A model generated the notes under the pieces. That model saw only the letters and a program-made list of their open reading frames with translations. It was not told where the DNA came from and made no database searches. A program made the position numbers and the translations under genes. Shown piece by piece: positions 38,438 through 49,745 of a stretch of 64,000 nt of DNA. Source of the stretch: Nocardiopsis eucommiae (GTDB lineage: Bacteria; Actinomycetota; Actinomycetes; Streptosporangiales; Streptosporangiaceae); contig CP074402.1 in the NCBI GenBank assembly GCA_018388625.1, forward strand, positions 4,898,001 through 4,962,000, in the 5' to 3' direction. The stretch's first letter is position 1. Every line of letters starts with the position of its first letter.

Positions 38438-38440
38438 AAT
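38435..38440 (+). promoter_or_regulatory. -10 element of the lnu-type leader
   Basis: TAGAAT, overlapping the stop codon of surface protein 4 and 7 bp before the ATG of the leader ORF. No clear -35 is visible. Confidence 0.4.
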
Positions 38441-38447
38441 GGTCACC

Positions 38448-38486
38448 ATGTGCGCGATCGCGGTCACCGAGCGCCGTCCCTCCTAG
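38448..38486 (+). CDS. Leader peptide MCAIAVTERRPS ahead of the nucleotidyltransferase
   Basis: A 12-codon ORF starting where a transcript from TAGAAT would begin, so probably leaderless. Its TAG stop lies in the loop and second arm of the first RNA hairpin. Position and structure suggest ribosome-controlled expression of the downstream resistance-type gene. Confidence 0.55.
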   Translation: MCAIAVTERRPS

Positions 38487-38544
38487 GGACGGCGGAACCC
38501 TCGTGAGGAGGTCCGCCGCCCGAACGGTTCCCACCCGGGCGGCG
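38472..38544 (+). promoter_or_regulatory. Three mutually exclusive hairpins (attenuator) before lnu-type gene
   Basis: Stem 1: CGCCGTCCCT with AGGGACGGCG (38472-38494). Stem 2: GGCGGA (38491) with TCCGCC (38512). Stem 3: CGCCGCCCG (38514) with CGGGCGGCG (38536). Stem 2 shares bases with both others, the classic arrangement of an attenuator. Stem 3 has no U-tract. Confidence 0.55.
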
Positions 38545-38585
38545 TCCTCGTGCTGCCCGGAACACCCCGAGACGACGGAGTATCC

Positions 38586-39398
38586 GTGCACGACCAGCAC
38601 CGCACCCCACCCACCGCCCTGACCCAGCGCGTCGAGCGCCTGCGCGAGGTGGCACTGGCCGAACCTCGCGTGGAGGCGGTCCTGCTCTACGGGTCCTGGA
38701 GCACCGGTGAGGCCGACGCCCTCTCCGACCTGGACGCCTACGTGTACCTCGCGGAGGACCTCGACGGCCGGGAGTTCGTCTCCCGCGTCGCCCCGGTCCG
38801 ACTCGCCTACACCAACCTCTTCGGGATCCTCGCGGTGGTCTTCGACGACCTCATGCGCGGCGAGTTCCACTTCGATCCGGGATCGGCGATCGCGGAGATC
38901 GCCACCTGGAAGGGCATGATCCACCTGCCCGACCCGGACGCCGCCGTGCTGGTGGACCGCACCGGACGCCTCACCGAGGCCGTGCGCCCCCTCGCCGGGT
39001 TCGTGGCACCCGACCCGGCGCCGACCGCCGAGCAGCTCATGGGAGAGCTGGCCAACTGGACGCTGATGACCGCCCACGTGCTGGCCCGCGGCGAGGCCGC
39101 CCGCGCCCACGCGGCGCTGGCCACGATGGTCTCCCCTCACCAGCTCAAGCTGGTGCGGCTGCTGCGCGGCTCCACCGCGCACTGGCTCACACCCAGCCGG
39201 GCCCTGGAGGCGGACCTGCCCGGCCGGGACGCGGCGCGCCACACCGCAACGACGGGGAGCGCCGAACCGGCGGAGGTCCGCCGGGCGCTGGAGGACAGTT
39301 GGACGTGGAGCCGTGAGCTGTCCCGCGAGGCCGCCGATCGGTGGGGCGTCGACCTCCCCGAGGACCTGCACGAGGACATCGCGAAGCTGATCGGCTGA
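38586..39398 (+). CDS. Lincosamide nucleotidyltransferase-like protein (Lnu(B)/Lnu(F) type)
   Basis: A 270-residue protein with the polymerase-beta nucleotidyltransferase signature YGSWSTGEADALSDLDAYVYL (GS then DxD), followed by NLFGILAVVFDDLMRGEFHF, which closely follows Lnu(B)/LinB. Helical C-terminal half with HVLARGEAARAHAALATMV. In that family the enzyme adenylylates lincomycin or clindamycin. Substrate here is inferred. GTG 38586 follows GGAG at 5 nt. An attenuator-like leader precedes it and a strong terminator follows. Confidence 0.75.
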   Translation: MHDQHRTPPTALTQRVERLREVALAEPRVEAVLLYGSWSTGEADALSDLDAYVYLAEDLDGREFVSRVAPVRLAYTNLFGILAVVFDDLMRGEFHFDPGSAIAEIATWKGMIHLPDPDAAVLVDRTGRLTEAVRPLAGFVAPDPAPTAEQLMGELANWTLMTAHVLARGEAARAHAALATMVSPHQLKLVRLLRGSTAHWLTPSRALEADLPGRDAARHTATTGSAEPAEVRRALEDSWTWSRELSREAADRWGVDLPEDLHEDIAKLIG

Positions 39399-39404
39399 CA
39401 CGCG

Positions 39405-39441
39405 GACGCCCTCCGCTCCCCCGTGGGGAGCGGAGGGCGTC
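39405..39441. terminator. Bidirectional terminator between lnu-type gene and gatA
   Basis: GACGCCCTCCGCTCCCC pairs with GGGGAGCGGAGGGCGTC (17 bp, perfect), between convergent genes. Confidence 0.85.
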
Positions 39442-39449
39442 GTACGAAG

Positions 39450-40945
<1,496 letters not shown>

Positions 40946-41245
40946 CTACTCTTCCTCCCCAAGGATGCGCGGCACCCGGAAGCGCTGCTCCTCCACCGCG
41001 GGGGCTCCGGCCAGGGCCTGCTCGGGGGTGAGGCCGGTCCGGGCCTCGTCGGGGCGGTAGACGTTGGTCAGCGGCAGGGCGTGCGAGCTCGGCGGGATGT
41101 CGCCCTGGGCGACCTCCTGCACCTTGGCCACGGCGGTGAGGATGTCACCGAGCTGGGCGGCGAGCGTGTCGAGCTCGCTCTCGTCGAGCGCCAGCCGCGA
41201 CAACCGGGCGAGGTGCGCGACCTCATCACGGGTGATGGCGGTCAT
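40946..41245 (-). CDS. gatC: Aspartyl/glutamyl-tRNA amidotransferase subunit C
   Basis: A 99-residue stabilising subunit of GatCAB: ITRDEVAHLARLSRLALDE at the N-terminus and a C-terminal FRVPRIL-type tail. Frame intact. It precedes gatA with no gap, so the two are one operon. Confidence 0.96.
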   Translation of the reverse strand: MTAITRDEVAHLARLSRLALDESELDTLAAQLGDILTAVAKVQEVAQGDIPPSSHALPLTNVYRPDEARTGLTPEQALAGAPAVEEQRFRVPRILGEEE

Positions 41246-41325
41246 CAGGTGAGAACCGTTTCTTCGGCGGACGGGTGATCAGGACAATCCTATTGTCCCG
41301 CCGCCGGTCCCGGTGCCGCTCTCCC

Positions 41326-42603
41326 TCACCTGAGGCCCATCACACCGGCCCGGCCGTCGGCCACGTACGCGACGGCCACCGCCCCGGGAACGCTGATCGC
41401 GTTGACTATCGAGAGACCCACCGCGTCTTCCCATGTCAGCACTGCGGTGTCCTCGAACCCCTCGAAGCGGGCGAATCCCTCGGGTACCGAGGCGTTCTCC
41501 ATCCAGCTCTCCAGGTGGAGCACCCCGCCCTGCAGACCCACCCGGTGGCCGTCCTGCACAATGTCCTCGTTCATCGACACGAGGCCACGCTCCGACTCCC
41601 GATCGACGTTCCCCGCAAGGTCCTCGATCCGATACGCACCGCTCTCGGTGTCCCAGACACCCAACCGGGTCCCGTCCTGTGAACTCCAGAGGAGACGGCC
41701 CGTGTCCAGGTGCGTCGCCTCCCTCCTCCCGATGTCCAGGATGGAGTCACCCAGGCCTCCGGAACGGAAGTGGATGCCCACGAGTCCCCCGGGCGTGGGC
41801 TGACAGTGCGTTCCAGGGATTCGAGGGCATACGGCCGACGGAGTGTTCCGTCCGCCAGAGTTCCTCGCCCGTTTCCGGAGAAAGGCCGACCAGCTCGGAG
41901 GAGAAGTCCTGGCCCAAAGTGGAAGCCACGCTCTCTTCGCCCTCGGGTTGTTCGAAGCAGGTGGTGGCCGCGACCACCACGTCCGTCCGCACCGTCAGGC
42001 TGTCCACCCGACCGACGTCGGAACAACTCGGCACGTTCGAAACGGTCCACAGCGACTCCCCTGTGGAGAGGTCATAGGAGCTGACCGAGTCCTCCCAACG
42101 CACGGTCCAGGTCTCCCCGAGACGCCGCGCAAAGCGGATTCCAGAGGGAACGGTTCGTGCTCACGTGTGTACTCGACACCGGACAGATCAGACTCGAACT
42201 CGTGGGCAACACGTCCGGTGGCCGCCTCCATCAGAGTGGTTCGCGACGCGTCCTTGTCATACAGGACGACATGTTCTCCGCTGTCCGTCACCTCACTCAC
42301 CAATGACCGTCCTCGGTCTCTGTATGACCAGAGCTCCTCACCTGACTCCCCTGAAAGGGCGTGTACCCCGTCCGCAGTGAGCACGGCGACGCCCTCGTCC
42401 ATTTCACGGATACGGACGTCACGACGATCCCCAGGGGACTCCCAGGTCCAGGCGATCTGACTGACCGACGACCGGTACCCCGGGGGCTCACCAGGCTCAC
42501 GAGTGCTGTGCACAGGACCCAACAAGGAACACCCGGCCACCAAGAACACAAGGGAAAGACACAAGCAGGAAACCATCAATCCCCGAGGAACAGCGTCGAA
42601 CAT
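41326..42603 (-). CDS. Beta-propeller (PQQ-like) lipoprotein, frame-broken, lower GC
   Basis: ATG 42603 follows ATAGGAG. The leader MVSCLCLSLVFLVAGC has a lipobox. Repeats such as LSGESGEELWSYRDRGR, LSTGESLWTVSN and LSPETGEELWRTEH are WD/PQQ-type blades. The C-terminus (GLSIVNAISVPGAVAVAYVADG) is in a further frame. Steps lie near 42135 and 41790; the second could be one extra base or two missing. Third-position GC is visibly lower than in neighbours. Role unknown. Confidence 0.65.
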
Positions 42604-43331
42604 TCCAGAACTCCTATTGGAGCGCTCTGCGAGCCTCGACCACACCACCATCATCATCATCGAGATCAAATCCGAAGTTGCTGGCGACCGCCGCGTCTCA
42701 TTCTTCCTGAAGACCCGATATTTTGTCTTGCACCTCTCCACATCTCCACTCCACTTTGTCAGCATCCCCCAAACGTGTCAACATGTGGCCAACCCGGAAT
42801 TCCGCGCACCGAGATTCTCTTTTGCAGTCGCGTGGATATCACTGGCTACCAGATCAGAGAACTCTTTGCCTCCGTCATCAACAGGGCTTTGAGGTCTCCA
42901 CCATTTCCTGTGATGCGCCCCACTATGCTGAGGGAATCGTCAGCTGCTTGGTCCAGCTTTCCGGTGTCGACGTCACAGGACTTGGAGGAGAAGTACACGA
43001 CTCACCTTGGGATCAGATTCGATTCTAGGGCTGGGGCTGGCCGAAGCTCACAAACGGACGTTCAGTGGTAGGTCCCGGGGAGCACTGAAGGAACCTCCAC
43101 AGTTCCGAAAGTCTCACCAGCCTGGCTGTCCGTGTTGGCGGCTTCCGACGCACCACTCTGAATGCCCCCGGGGATCATTCCCTCGAGGCTCCGAGGATGG
43201 CTGTCTCGGGGCCGCATACTCGTCTGGTCTGCGGTGACGGCCACAGCCATTCCCGTGGCCACCTTCGGCCAGTCCTGACCCGGCGGCGAAACTCTCGGTT
43301 TCCGCCAACTCGAAATGATGAATCGTCCGGC
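42604..43331. other. Lower-GC gene-poor stretch
   Basis: About 730 bp with unusually many A/T tracts for this genome (for example around 42640-42800). No convincing gene. A minus-strand frame 43062-43262 (MATGMAVAVTADQTSMRP to VPSVLPGTYH) has some coding look but no clear start or family. It may be a degraded or recently acquired segment shared with the lipoprotein gene. Confidence 0.4.
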
Positions 43332-45367
43332 TCAGACGGGGGTGCCGGTGTCGTGGGCGGCCACCCAGGTGACCACGTCGCGGGCGATCATCGGGCGGGC
43401 GAAGAAGTGCCCCTGCGCGTGGTCGCAGCCGGTGTCGCGGGCGGCCTCGGCCAGCTCACGGGTCTGCACTCCCTCGGCGACGGCCCGCATGCCCAGGGCG
43501 CCGACCAGGGCGATCGCCCCGCGCACCACGGTGCGGCCGTTGGCCGTGCCGTCCACCAGGCGGGAGGTGAAGGACTCGTGGATCTTCACCTCGTCCAGCG
43601 GCAGTCCGGCCAGCTGGGCGAGGGTGAAGTGCCCGGTGCCGAAGTCGTCCAGCGCCAGGCCCACCCCCAGGGTGCGCAGGCGTCCGACGGCGGCGGTGGC
43701 GGCGCCGGGGTCCTCGATGAGGGTGCGCTCGCTGATCTCCAGGACCAGCTGGTGCGGCGGGACGCCGTGCTCGCGCAGGGCCGAGGCGACGGTCTCGGGC
43801 AGGTCCGGGTCCAGGAGTTCGCGCACGCCGAGGTTGACCGCCACCGGGAGGTGCTGGCCCTGGGTCCGCCACAGCGCGGTGCGGGCCAGGGTGATGTCGA
43901 GGACCTGCCCCGTGAAGGCCCGGAACAGGTTGGAGTGCTCGACCACCGGCATGAACTCGTCCGGGGTGAGCAGGCCGCGCACCGGGTGCCGCCATCGGGC
44001 CAGGGCCTCCAGACCCACGGGCCGGTCGTCCGCCAGGTCCACCTTGGGCTGGTAGTGCATCTCCAGGGCACCCTCGGCCAACCCCCGGCGCAGCTCGCTG
44101 TACATGCTCAGCCGGGCGGTCGAGTTGCGGTCCTTGCCGGGGTCGTAGCACTCCACGCCGGTCCGGTCGGCCTTGGCCACGTACATGGCCACGTCGGCGC
44201 GCTGCATGAGGAGCTCGAAGTCGGGGGCGTCGTCCGGGTACAGGGCGATGCCGGTGCTGACCTGGAGGTCGAAGTCCATGCCGTCCAGTCGCACCGGTTC
44301 GGCCAGCGCCCCCTTGAGGCGCAGCGCCACCTCCCGGGCGGTGGCGGCGTCGCGCACCTGCGGGAGCAGGATGGCGAACTCGTCGCCGCCCAGGCGGGCC
44401 ACGAGGTCGCTCGGGCGCACGCTGTGGACGAGCCGCCGGGCCAGGGTCTGGAGGAGGCGGTCGCCGGTGGGGTGGCCGAGGGTGTCGTTGACCTCCTTGA
44501 ACCGGTCCAGGTCCAGCAGGAGCAGGCCGACGCGGGTGCCGCGCTGGTGGGCGTGGTCGATCTCCCTCCGGGCCCGGACGGTGAGGAGCTTGCGGTTGGC
44601 GAGTCCGGTGAGTTCGTCGTGGTTGGCCTGGTGGTCGCGCTTCACCAGCAGCAGGGCGCTCGTGTAGAGGGCTCCGAGGGGGAAGGCGAACAGCGGCACG
44701 TAGAGCACCGAGTGGGTCATCGCGATGACGATGAGCGGCGACAGACTGAGCAGGACCGCGTTCACGTACACCTGCTGTCCCAGGCCCTTGAACATCACCT
44801 GGCGCAGCGGCACTCGCTCGTGCATCGCCACGGCGCAGAGCACCAGGACCCGGTTGACCAGGAACGAGGCTGCCCCGGCGAGGGCGACCCCGACCAGTTC
44901 TCCCCGGCCGGGATCCACGGGGAGGTGACGATCTCGGGGAGGGTCAGGCGCAGGACGGCGTCGGCCACTCCGAGGGAGAGGACGTACTGGGCGGCGTTGA
45001 AGGCGGTCCGGTGCGGCGCGTGACGGCGGGCCACCCCGGCGACGACCGTCGCGACGCACTGGAGGAGCGCCGCGACGGGCAGCCCGTAGAAGATGACCAG
45101 CGCGAACGTGAAGGGCAGCGAGGTGGGGGCGCCGCTGCCCGGCGCCTGGCCGGGCATGGCGATGGGTCTGAGCTCGCCGAGGATCACCATGCACAGCAGC
45201 ACCCAGACCAGTGGTTCCCTGGCCAGGTTGGTGAGCTGTTCGATGCCGAGCTCGACGCTGGAGACGCCGAGCAGTGCCGCGCCCGCGACGGTGGCGGCCG
45301 CCATGTAGAGCCACAGCGGTGTCCCGACCCGGGGGCCGATGTCCCGAGTGCTGATGGGGTCCTTCAT
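43332..45367 (-). CDS. rmdB: Membrane GGDEF-EAL cyclic-di-GMP protein, RmdB-type (frame-broken)
   Basis: N-terminal membrane region (LYMAAATVAGAALLGVSSVE and several later segments). Diguanylate cyclase domain: HDELTGLANR, LDLDRFKEVND, RPSDLVARLGGDEFAIL, with an RxxD inhibitory site exactly five residues before GGDEF. EAL domain: VGLEALARW, VAVNLGVREL, LDDFGTGHFTL, VKIHESF, AEGVQT. All main motifs are present, so both activities are possible. One frame step near 44905. ATG 45367. Position beside ligA matches RmdB of Streptomyces, a developmental regulator; the name is inferred from that. Confidence 0.88.
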
Positions 45368-45506
45368 CGGTGACCTCGTGACTGATGACCGTTATCCCGG
45401 ATACGGTCCTGTCCGTATCCGGTGGTGTTGTCGCACAGCTTACGGGGTTTCGTCACCAACTGTCGCATCACATGAACTATCCGTGAAGAGATTCGCGAGC
45501 CACGAA

Positions 45507-45536
45507 GGGCAGGGGGCCGGAACGGTCCCCCTGCCC
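45507..45536 (-). terminator. ligA terminator hairpin
   Basis: GGGCAGGGGG pairs with CCCCCTGCCC, 45 bp past the ligA stop. Confidence 0.7.
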
Positions 45537-45580
45537 GCGTCCCCGGAGGGACGCCCACGATCCCGGGTGTGCGGCGGAGC

Positions 45581-47788
45581 CTACTCCTCCGCCGCCTCCT
45601 CCACCGGGTTGATCCGCAGTTTCTCCGCCGCTTCGGGGCCGTCCTCCAGCAGGACGCGGAACCCGGCCTCGTCGAGCACGGGGACGCCGAGCTTCACGGC
45701 CTTGTCGTACTTGGACCCGGGGGCGTCCCCGACCACCACGAACCCGGTCTTCTTCGAGACGGAGGCGGTGGCCCGGCCACCGCACTCGGCCACGGCCTCC
45801 TTGGCGCCGTCCCTGGTGAAACCCTCCAGGGAACCGGTCACCACGACGGTCACGCCCTCCAGCACCCGGGACCCGGGTTCCTGTCCCTCGTCCTCCATAC
45901 GGACACCCGCCGCCGCCCACTTTCGGACGATCTCGGCGTGCCAGTCCACGGCGAACCACTCGTGGATGGACCGGGCGATGGTCGGGCCGATCCCGTCAAC
46001 CGACGCCAGCTCCTCCTCGGAGGCGGCGCGGATCGCGTCCATGGACCGGAAGTGGCGGGCGAGGTCCTCGGCGGCGCGGGGGCCGACGTGGCGGATGGAC
46101 AGCGAGACCAGCACACGCCAGAGGGGCTTGTCCTTGGCCTCCTCCAGCTGCTCGAACAGCTTCTCGACCGTCTTCTTCGGCTCGCCCTTCATGTTGGCGA
46201 AGAAGGAGACCACCTTGGGCTCGCCGGTCTTCGGGTCCGTCTTGGGCTCGGTGGTGTCCGGGTCCAGGACGTGCGTGCGGATCGGCAGCAGCTGCTCGAC
46301 GGTGAGGTCGAACAGGTCGCCCTCGTCCCTGAGCGCGGGCTCGACCGGCTCCAGCGGCTGGGTGAGCGCCGTGGCCGCGACGTAGCCCAGCGCCTCGATG
46401 TCCAGCGCCTTGCGCCCGGCGATGAACGCCACCCGCTCACGCAGCTGGCCCGGGCAGGAACGGGCGTTCGGGCAGCGCAGGTCGACGTCGCCCTCCTTCT
46501 GCTGCCCGAGCTCGGTGCCGCACTCGGGGCAGCGCTCGGGCATGACGAACTCGCGTTCGGTGCCGTCGCGCCGGTCGAGCACCGGACCGACGATCTCCGG
46601 GATGACGTCCCCCGCCTTGCGCAGGACGACGGTGTCCCCGATGAGCACGCCCTTGCGGACGACCTCCTGGGCGTTGTGCAGGGTGGCGAACTCGACCTCG
46701 GACCCGGCCACCACGACCGGCTCCATCACGCCGTAGGGGGTGACGCGGCCGGTGCGGCCCACACCCACCTTGATGTCCACCAGCGTGGTGGTGACCTCCT
46801 CCGGCGGGTACTTGTACGCGATCGCCCACCGGGGCGCGCGGCTGGTGGAGCCCAGCCGCCGCTGGAGGGAGATATCGTCCACCTTGACCACGATGCCGTC
46901 GATCTCGTAGGCGGGGTCGTGCCGGTGCTCCTGGTAGAACGCGACGTACTCGCGGACCTCGTCCATCGTGGCCACGACCTTGTAGCGGTCGCTGAGCGGC
47001 AGCCCCCACTCACCGAGGAGCGCGTAGGCCTGCGACTGGCTGGTGAAGGCGGTCTCCTCGCCCGCGGCGGGCGTGTAGGCGCCGACGCCGTGCACGATCA
47101 TCGACAGCGGCCGGGTCGCGGTGACCCTCGGGTCCTTCTGCCGTAGCGAACCGGCGGCGGCGTTGCGCGGGTTGGCGAACGGCGCGTGGCTGCCGTCGAC
47201 GGCGATGCGCCGGTTGAGCTCCTCGAAGTCCTCCACCGGGAGGAAGACCTCGCCGCGCACCTCCAGCAGCTCGGGGGCGGGGCGCACGCTCTCGTCGAGC
47301 TGTTCGGGGACCACCCCGATGGTGCGCACGTTGAGCGTGATGTCCTCACCGACCCGGCCGTCGCCCCGGGTCGCGGCCCGGATCAGGCGCCCCCGCTCGT
47401 AGACGAGGTCGACCGCCAGCCCGTCGATCTTGAGTTCGCACAGGTAGGCGTCGACCGGGACCTCGGCGGAGGCGCGGTCGGCCCAGGCGGAGAGCTCCTC
47501 GGAGTCGAAGGCGTTGCCCAGGCTCTCCATCCGGACGAGGTGCTCCACCTCGGCGAAGTCGACGCTGATGGGGGCGCCGACCTTCTGCGTGGGCGAGTCC
47601 TGGCTGACGAGGATCGGGTGGCGGTCCTCGATGCTCCGCAGTTCGAGCATGAGCCGGTCGTACTCGGCGTCGGAGACGATCGGTTTGCCCAGGTAGTACC
47701 GGTAGCTGTGATCGTCCAGCTCACGGCACAGCTCGGCGTGGCGGGCGCGTACCTCGTCGGGGACGGTGGTGTTCTCGGGCGCGCTCAC
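45581..47788 (-). CDS. ligA: NAD-dependent DNA ligase
   Basis: Essential replicative ligase, about 735 residues and intact. Domain Ia, then the adenylation site CELKIDGLAVDLVYERG with the reactive Lys, the OB fold (GRTGRVTPYGVMEPV), a Cys4 zinc finger (CPECG to SCPGQ), helix-hairpin-helix repeats (ASVDGIGPTIARSI), and a C-terminal BRCT domain (VLEGVTVVVTGSLEGF). I place the start at GTG 47788, preceded by AAAGGCAGCA, not at GTG 47812, which has no ribosome site. Confidence 0.97.
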   Translation of the reverse strand: MSAPENTTVPDEVRARHAELCRELDDHSYRYYLGKPIVSDAEYDRLMLELRSIEDRHPILVSQDSPTQKVGAPISVDFAEVEHLVRMESLGNAFDSEELSAWADRASAEVPVDAYLCELKIDGLAVDLVYERGRLIRAATRGDGRVGEDITLNVRTIGVVPEQLDESVRPAPELLEVRGEVFLPVEDFEELNRRIAVDGSHAPFANPRNAAAGSLRQKDPRVTATRPLSMIVHGVGAYTPAAGEETAFTSQSQAYALLGEWGLPLSDRYKVVATMDEVREYVAFYQEHRHDPAYEIDGIVVKVDDISLQRRLGSTSRAPRWAIAYKYPPEEVTTTLVDIKVGVGRTGRVTPYGVMEPVVVAGSEVEFATLHNAQEVVRKGVLIGDTVVLRKAGDVIPEIVGPVLDRRDGTEREFVMPERCPECGTELGQQKEGDVDLRCPNARSCPGQLRERVAFIAGRKALDIEALGYVAATALTQPLEPVEPALRDEGDLFDLTVEQLLPIRTHVLDPDTTEPKTDPKTGEPKVVSFFANMKGEPKKTVEKLFEQLEEAKDKPLWRVLVSLSIRHVGPRAAEDLARHFRSMDAIRAASEEELASVDGIGPTIARSIHEWFAVDWHAEIVRKWAAAGVRMEDEGQEPGSRVLEGVTVVVTGSLEGFTRDGAKEAVAECGGRATASVSKKTGFVVVGDAPGSKYDKAVKLGVPVLDEAGFRVLLEDGPEAAEKLRINPVEEAAEE

Positions 47789-47881
47789 TGCTGCCTTTCT
47801 TGTCGCTCTCACGGGGCCGGGTCGGGGGTGTCGGACGGGACCGGGGGTGGAGGCCGGGGTGGGCCCCCGCGTCCGCCGTCG

Positions 47882-48966
47882 CTACCTGCGGGGTTCGTCC
47901 CGCAGGACCCGGGCCCGCCCCGGGCGGCTTCCAGGGCGGCCCTGGCGTGCCGGGGAGGCCCCCGCCAGCCCGCAGGCGGGCGTGGTGACGACCACCTGGG
48001 ACAGCAGGTCAGGGCTGAATCCCAACCGGTTCCAGAGCTCTCTTACGGGGTCGACGATAGCCGCCGGGTCCGACATTCCGGCGGACCTCCGGGCGGCGGC
48101 CGTGGCGGCGTCCGCGGCGGTTCCGGAGGGTCGCGCGGGGGCGGGCGGGTCGGTCGGGGGGACGACTCCGAGGAGGAACCCCACACCGGCCTCGACGGCG
48201 GTTCCGACCATCTCGTCGTGCGCCCGTGTGAGGAGTCGCGCGTCGAGGCTCAGGGCCCGGGCACCGCTGCGACGCAGGAGGTCGACCGGCGCCCCGGCGG
48301 CGCAGCAGTGCGCGGCGGGCACGGCGCCGCTCTCCTCGATCCCGGCGAACAGGGTGCGCAGGACCGACTCGACCAGGACCCGGTCCACGGCAGGCAGGAC
48401 GCCGAGGCCGCTGGCCGTGGGCAGGCGGCCGAGGAGCACGGCGGGCAGGGTGGGCTCGTCCACCTGGACGATCACCCGGGCGCCGGGGACGCGACGCCGC
48501 ACGTCGGCCACGTGCTCGAGGACGCCCTCCAGGTGGGACTCCGCGAGATCGCGGTGGGCCCCGGGGTCGGAGACCACGCGCTGGCCGTTGCGGAGCTCGA
48601 TCGCGGCGGCCAGGGTCCAGGGACCGGCGATCTGCACCTTGAGCGGGCCCTCGTAGGCGTGGAGGTGCTCGGTGAGCGCGTCCATGTCGTAGGAGAGGAA
48701 GCTTCCGGCGCGGGCGAGGTCGCGTCCGGGGGTGTCGACGACCCGCCATCCGGTGGGCTGCACCTCGACGGGGAGGTCCACGAGGAGACCGGCGGCGCGT
48801 CCGATCATGTCGGCGCCGGCGCCCCGTGCTGGGAGCTCGGGCAGGTGCGGGAGGTCGGGGAGCTCTCCGACGATGGTCCGCATGGCCTCGTCGGGGTCCT
48901 CCCCGGCCAGGAACCCACTCCGGTTGCGGACGCGACGGGCCAGGGTTGGGGCTGCTGTTGACTCAC
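47882..48966 (-). CDS. Methionine synthase (MetE C-terminal)-like protein (frame-broken near the start)
   Basis: About 360 residues. It should start at GTG 48966 with SQQQPQPWPVASATGVGSWP, a family hallmark, then step one frame near 48912 into EDPDEAMRTIVGELPDLPHL. Later LVDLPVEVQPTGWRVVD, VQIAGPWTLAAAIELRNG, IVQVDEPTLPAVL and AHCCAAGAPVDLL follow cobalamin-independent methionine synthase-like proteins found between ligA and mnmA in actinobacteria. As printed it is fused in frame to the upstream HAD gene, which I regard as an artefact. Catalytic activity is unproven for this subfamily. Confidence 0.75.
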
Positions 48967-48987
48967 GTTGCCCAAGGTTAGGGCAAC
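48967..48987. promoter_or_regulatory. Inverted repeat at the MetE-like start
   Basis: GTTGCCC-AAGGTTA-GGGCAAC abuts the GTG start. On the minus strand TAACCT ends 8 bp before GTG and could be the -10 of a leaderless transcript, with the repeat as operator. Confidence 0.4.
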
Positions 48988-49013
48988 CGGACCGGCGCGG
49001 CGCGGTGACGGAG

Positions 49014-49663
49014 TCAGGGGTGCTCAGGACCAGTCCGCCCCGGGTCGTCTCCAGCGTGCAGAAGGTGAGGTTGTCGATGAGCTCGGTGGCGCCGATCCCC
49101 TCTAGTTCGGTGCGGCTGTGGGAGGTGGCCACGGCCAGCACGGCGGCACCGGAGGCCAGGCCCGCGCGCACCCCGGCGGGGGCGTCCTCGACCACCAGGC
49201 ACCGGGCGGGGTCGAAGCCGAGCGCGGCGGCGGCCCGGAGGTAGCCCTGGGGGTGGGGTTTGCCCTCGGAGACGTCGTCGGCGGTGACGAGCACCTCGGG
49301 GACGGGCAGTTCGGCGGCTTCCAGGCGGGTCCGCATGAGCCTGCGCGAGCCCGAGGTGACGGCGGCCCAGCGCGGGGAGGGCAGCGCGGAGAGGAGTTCG
49401 CGGGCGGCGGGCAGGGCGCTCACGCCGTCGAGGTCGGCCAGTTCCAGTTCCTCCAGTTCGGCGGTGGCCTCCGCGACCTGCGCCTCGGGCAGGAACATCG
49501 CGACGGTGTCCTCGGAGCGCCTGCCGTGGGAGACGGCCAGGATCTCCTCCGGGTCGATGCCGTGGGCCTCGCCCCACAGCCGCCAGGTCCTCTCGACGGC
49601 GCCGGTGGAGTCCACGAGTGTGCCGTCGATGTCGAAGAGGACGGCGTCAACAGAGATACGCAT
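49014..49663 (-). CDS. HAD-superfamily phosphatase (beta-phosphoglucomutase-like)
   Basis: Opens ISVDAVLFDIDGTLVDST (motif I, DxDGT), with a cap domain, AAVTSGSRRLM (motif II) and EGKPHPQGYLRAA with LVVEDAPAGVRAG (motifs III and IV). About 215 residues is usual. The printed frame never stops and runs into the next gene; one missing base near 49017 would give the stop TGA 49014 after GLVLSTP. Likely a sugar-phosphate phosphatase or mutase; substrate unknown. Confidence 0.8.
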
Positions 49664-49745
49664 GCCCCCACGCTAGAGGGCGCGGGAGGCACGGGCGCGG
49701 CTCGGTCCCCTCCGGAGTGTTCGGGCGTCTCCGGGAACACGCGCC

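Noticed and set aside
43062..43262. Small minus-strand ORF in the lower-GC stretch.
   Set aside because: Moderately coding-like but no ribosome site, family or clear upstream part; mentioned only within the region entry.
47882..49663. A HAD phosphatase fused to a methionine-synthase-like protein.
   Set aside because: The MetE-like N-terminus with its start codon is found in another frame, and single lost bases explain the read-through.
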